Shown: in pieces, positions 6,205 to 7,348 of the stretch
Layout of the letters: the number at the start of each line of letters is the position of its first letter
How positions within the stretch are numbered: position 1 is the stretch's first letter
Assembly: GCA_025352865.1 (NCBI GenBank)
Contig: JANXSB010000470.1
Span: 1 to 7,348, forward strand
DNA: 7,348 nt
Direction of reading: 5' to 3'
Source of the DNA: Chthoniobacter sp.
GTDB lineage: Bacteria; Verrucomicrobiota; Verrucomicrobiia; Chthoniobacterales; Chthoniobacteraceae
Translations under genes and position numbers: made by a program
Notes under the pieces: model-generated
What the model was told of the DNA's origin: nothing
The model's input: the letters and a program-made list of their open reading frames with translations, nothing else
Databases searched by the model: none

Positions 6205-6597
6205 ATGAGCAAATACGGGCAAGCCGCAAAGATCGCCGCACACCTATTGAGTTCACGCACGGAGAGCGATCCTAGATGCGCTTGGGCACTCGCAGTACAG
6301 AAAGTCTTTCCCGAAAGCGCGTCGGCCCGGGCCAAGGGGTGTCCTCGAGATTCGTTTCTCTCCTTATGTGAGTTTGGTGCAGTCAGACATGTGCAGCCCG
6401 GAAGCTACACTCGCTCAGTTAAAAATAAGCGATACATGCAGCGCGCTATTGAGGCGCTGCGCAAGGATCCTCACCTCATTCAAGATGAGCAGCGACTGTG
6501 GCAGATAGCGAATAGTAACTCGGACAAAGCCTCCAACCATCAAGTTGCCGTGCTTACATCTCTGTGGAGAGCGGGCTTAATTCAGTCTACTCCTTGA
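6205..6597 (+). CDS. Small protein of unknown function, DUF6979-like
   Basis: This 130-aa soluble protein has no signal peptide or membrane helix. It opens with MSKYGQAAKIAAHLL and has SDPRCAWALAVQKVF (21-35). A conserved-looking core follows, KGCPRDSFLSLCEFGAV (44-60) and PGSYTRSVKNKRYMQRAIEAL (split around 65-85), and it closes with NHQVAVLTSLWRAGLI. From memory this resembles DUF6979: Y-G-x-A-A start, K-G-C-P-x-x-A/S-F-L-x-L-C-E, Y-T-x-S-x-x-N-K-x-Y, and a final L-W-x-x-G-x-I. I cannot confirm the family here and its function is unknown to me. Base composition is clearly lower in GC than every neighbour, with codons such as TTA, CTA, AGA, AAT and AGT that are rare elsewhere in the window, so recent acquisition is likely. 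It starts 42 bases after phoH with no evident Shine-Dalgarno. No mobility gene lies beside it. Confidence 0.7.
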   Translation: MSKYGQAAKIAAHLLSSRTESDPRCAWALAVQKVFPESASARAKGCPRDSFLSLCEFGAVRHVQPGSYTRSVKNKRYMQRAIEALRKDPHLIQDEQRLWQIANSNSDKASNHQVAVLTSLWRAGLIQSTP

Positions 6598-6660
6598 CAT
6601 CCTCCGGCGTCACGGCTCGAAAAAGAAATGGTCTGATTTCCAAGCCCGGCTTCTCATCTG

Positions 6661-6828
6661 ATGAAACCCTTCACCCGCGATGAACTTTTCCGCGCCAAAG
6701 CCGAGCGCCGTGCGCGGCTGGCCGCTTTGCCGATCGAGGAAAAAGTGCGGCTCATCGAAAAGCTCCGTGACATGGGCGAGACGCTGCGCGCCGCTCGGCA
6801 GCAGTTCCGCCAGCGCCGGTCGGCGTGA
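6661..6828 (+). CDS. Small basic helical protein coupled to the DUF2007 gene
   Basis: This 55-aa reading frame starts MKPFTRDELFRAKAERR and continues through LAALPIEEKVRLIEKLRDMGETLRAARQ in overlapping pieces to end QRRSA. It is rich in Arg, Glu and Leu, should be almost wholly helical and has no membrane segment. Similar short proteins with an E/D-L-F-x-x-K-x-x-R-R-x-x-L-A-x-L-P-x-E-E-K-V-R-x-I pattern are familiar to me from many genomes, but without a known function. Its stop overlaps the GTG start of the next gene (GTGA, 6825-6828), so the two are translationally coupled. That coupling, together with normal high-GC codon use, argues that it is real despite its size. No clear Shine-Dalgarno precedes the ATG. 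Confidence 0.7.
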   Translation: MKPFTRDELFRAKAERRARLAALPIEEKVRLIEKLRDMGETLRAARQQFRQRRSA

Positions 6829-7169
6829 AGGAAGTTTTTCGCAGTTCGGATGCGGGTCGGGTCGGCTTGTATCAGTCGATCTTGGAGGACGCCGGCATCG
6901 GCACCTTCGTGCGGAATTCCAGCACCCAGCAAACCCTCGTCCACAGTGCCATGGCGGCCTTGTTCCCACTCCCCGATTTCTGGCCGGCGCTGTGCGTGGT
7001 GGATGACGCGGACTACCCCGAGGCCATGACCCTTCTGCGCAGCGTGAATGACCCGGCACCGGCGGAGCGGGCCGACTGGCCATGCGCCGGTTGCGGCGAA
7101 ACCGTGCCCGGCAACTTCGACACCTGCTGGAACTGCCAGCGGGCGAGGGATGGCAAGCGACCGAGTTGA
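6825..7169 (+). CDS. DUF2007 protein with C-terminal zinc ribbon
   Basis: This 114-aa protein begins with GTG overlapping the previous stop by 4 bases. Residues 2-75 match the DUF2007 pattern: an opening strand (KEVFRSSDAGRVGLYQSILEDAGIGTFVRN), a middle segment ending FPLPDFWPALCVVDDADYPEA, and a helix (MTLLRSV). This is a GlnB-like ferredoxin fold annotated as a putative signal-transducing domain. The tail carries two Cys pairs, C87-x2-C90 and C101-x2-C104, in WPCAGCGE and TCWNCQ, a compact zinc ribbon often found fused to DUF2007. It has no membrane segment. Partner and ligand are unknown. Context offers only the coupled 55-aa protein. An antisense frame of similar length is a shadow of this gene. 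Confidence 0.82.
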   Translation: MKEVFRSSDAGRVGLYQSILEDAGIGTFVRNSSTQQTLVHSAMAALFPLPDFWPALCVVDDADYPEAMTLLRSVNDPAPAERADWPCAGCGETVPGNFDTCWNCQRARDGKRPS

Positions 7170-7180
7170 GTTAGTAGCGT

Positions 7181-7192
7181 CGCCGTACGGCG
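7181..7192. repeat. 12-base perfect palindrome after the DUF2007 gene
   Basis: CGCCGTACGGCG is self-complementary over all 12 bases and lies 11 bases after the DUF2007 stop. It is too tight to form a loop without fraying and no T-run follows. It may be part of a larger intergenic repeat or a protein-binding site. No function can be assigned. Confidence 0.35.
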
Positions 7193-7211
7193 AAGCCGCC
7201 GAAAAACCCTG

Positions 7212-7267
7212 CCGTCATTCTGAACGGAGCCTTTGGAGGCTTTGCGACAATGGCGGAGTGAAGAACC
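7212..7267 (+). repeat. Diverged second copy of the CGTCATCCTGAGCG-type repeat
   Basis: It starts CCGTCATTCTGAACGGAG, continues with the shared block GGCTTTGCGA, and ends CGGAGTGAAGAA. These blocks align in order with the minus strand of the element at 1550-1610: CCGTCATCCTGAGCGGAG, GGCTTTGCGA, CGGAGTCGAAGGA. The terminal complement that makes the first copy palindromic is largely lost here, so this copy is decayed or is a variant subfamily. Confidence 0.7.
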
Positions 7268-7348
7268 GCTGACAGAAACGGGCGGTGGCGGCGGGAGTTA
7301 TGGCGCGTATTCACTCCCACCGCCTCCGCCCATTTACAGTCAGCGGTT
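7264..7348. repeat. 85-base imperfect inverted repeat at the window edge
   Basis: The outer arms are perfect over 10 bases: AACCGCTGAC at 7264-7273 and GTCAGCGGTT at 7339-7348. After a few mismatches and one single-base indel, the GC-rich inner parts (GGGCGGTGGCGGCGGGAGT on the left, ACTCCCACCGCCTCCGCCC on the right) pair with two mismatches. The centre near 7300-7310 is unpaired. It overlaps the end of the preceding repeat by about 4 bases. It could be a strong hairpin, a miniature inverted-repeat element, or the edge of something larger cut by the window. No ORF lies inside it. Confidence 0.7.

Noticed and set aside
4687..6243. 518-codon open frame on the minus strand
   Set aside because: It is antisense to the PIN-PhoH gene over its whole length, with repetitive Val/Ala/Gly/Asp composition and no family resemblance. 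It is a shadow ORF.
6610..7083. 157-codon minus-strand frame over the DUF2007 pair
   Set aside because: It is Pro/Arg/Ser-rich with no domain and antisense to two coupled genes with credible family patterns.

Overview
The window looks like ordinary chromosome from a GC-rich Gram-negative bacterium, most likely a member of the Verrucomicrobiota (Opitutae-like). That placement is an inference. It rests on strong G/C bias at third codon positions, the mix of gene families, and short palindromic intergenic elements of a kind I associate with that group. No rRNA or other phylogenetic marker is present.

Layout, left to right. (1) The start of a leftward membrane-protein gene of the YjdF/DUF2238 family, cut by the window edge. 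(2) Divergent from it, a rightward pair 6 bases apart: a small DUF4870 membrane protein and an Fpg/MutM-family DNA glycosylase whose zinc finger has Asp in place of one Cys. (3) A palindromic repeat, then a three-gene partner-switching set: an RsbW/SpoIIAB-like kinase, an RsbV/SpoIIAA-like STAS antagonist, and a membrane-bound dCACHE-HAMP-PP2C phosphatase (RsbU-like). A second, different inverted repeat separates the STAS gene from the phosphatase gene. (4) A third inverted repeat, built of ATTACG-like units, contains the phosphatase stop codon and precedes a PIN-PhoH ATPase gene. (5) A 130-aa gene of clearly lower GC than its surroundings, probably acquired, resembling what I recall as DUF6979. 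(6) A translationally coupled pair: a 55-aa basic, helical protein and a DUF2007 protein with a C-terminal zinc ribbon. (7) A diverged second copy of the first repeat family, abutting an 85-base imperfect inverted repeat that ends exactly at the window edge.

The best-supported functional unit is the partner-switching set. The dCACHE domain should sense an extracytoplasmic ligand. The PP2C domain should then dephosphorylate the STAS protein, which would titrate the RsbW-like kinase away from its client. No sigma factor or other obvious client is encoded here, so the output is unknown. The remaining genes look like housekeeping genes: DNA repair, RNA metabolism, and small membrane or zinc proteins.

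I see no clear novel multi-gene system. The points most worth a second look are the C-to-D zinc ligand in the glycosylase, the low-GC small gene, and the four kinds of intergenic inverted repeat. There are no RNA genes, CRISPR arrays or transposases that I can support, and no gene-free stretch exceeds 300 bases.
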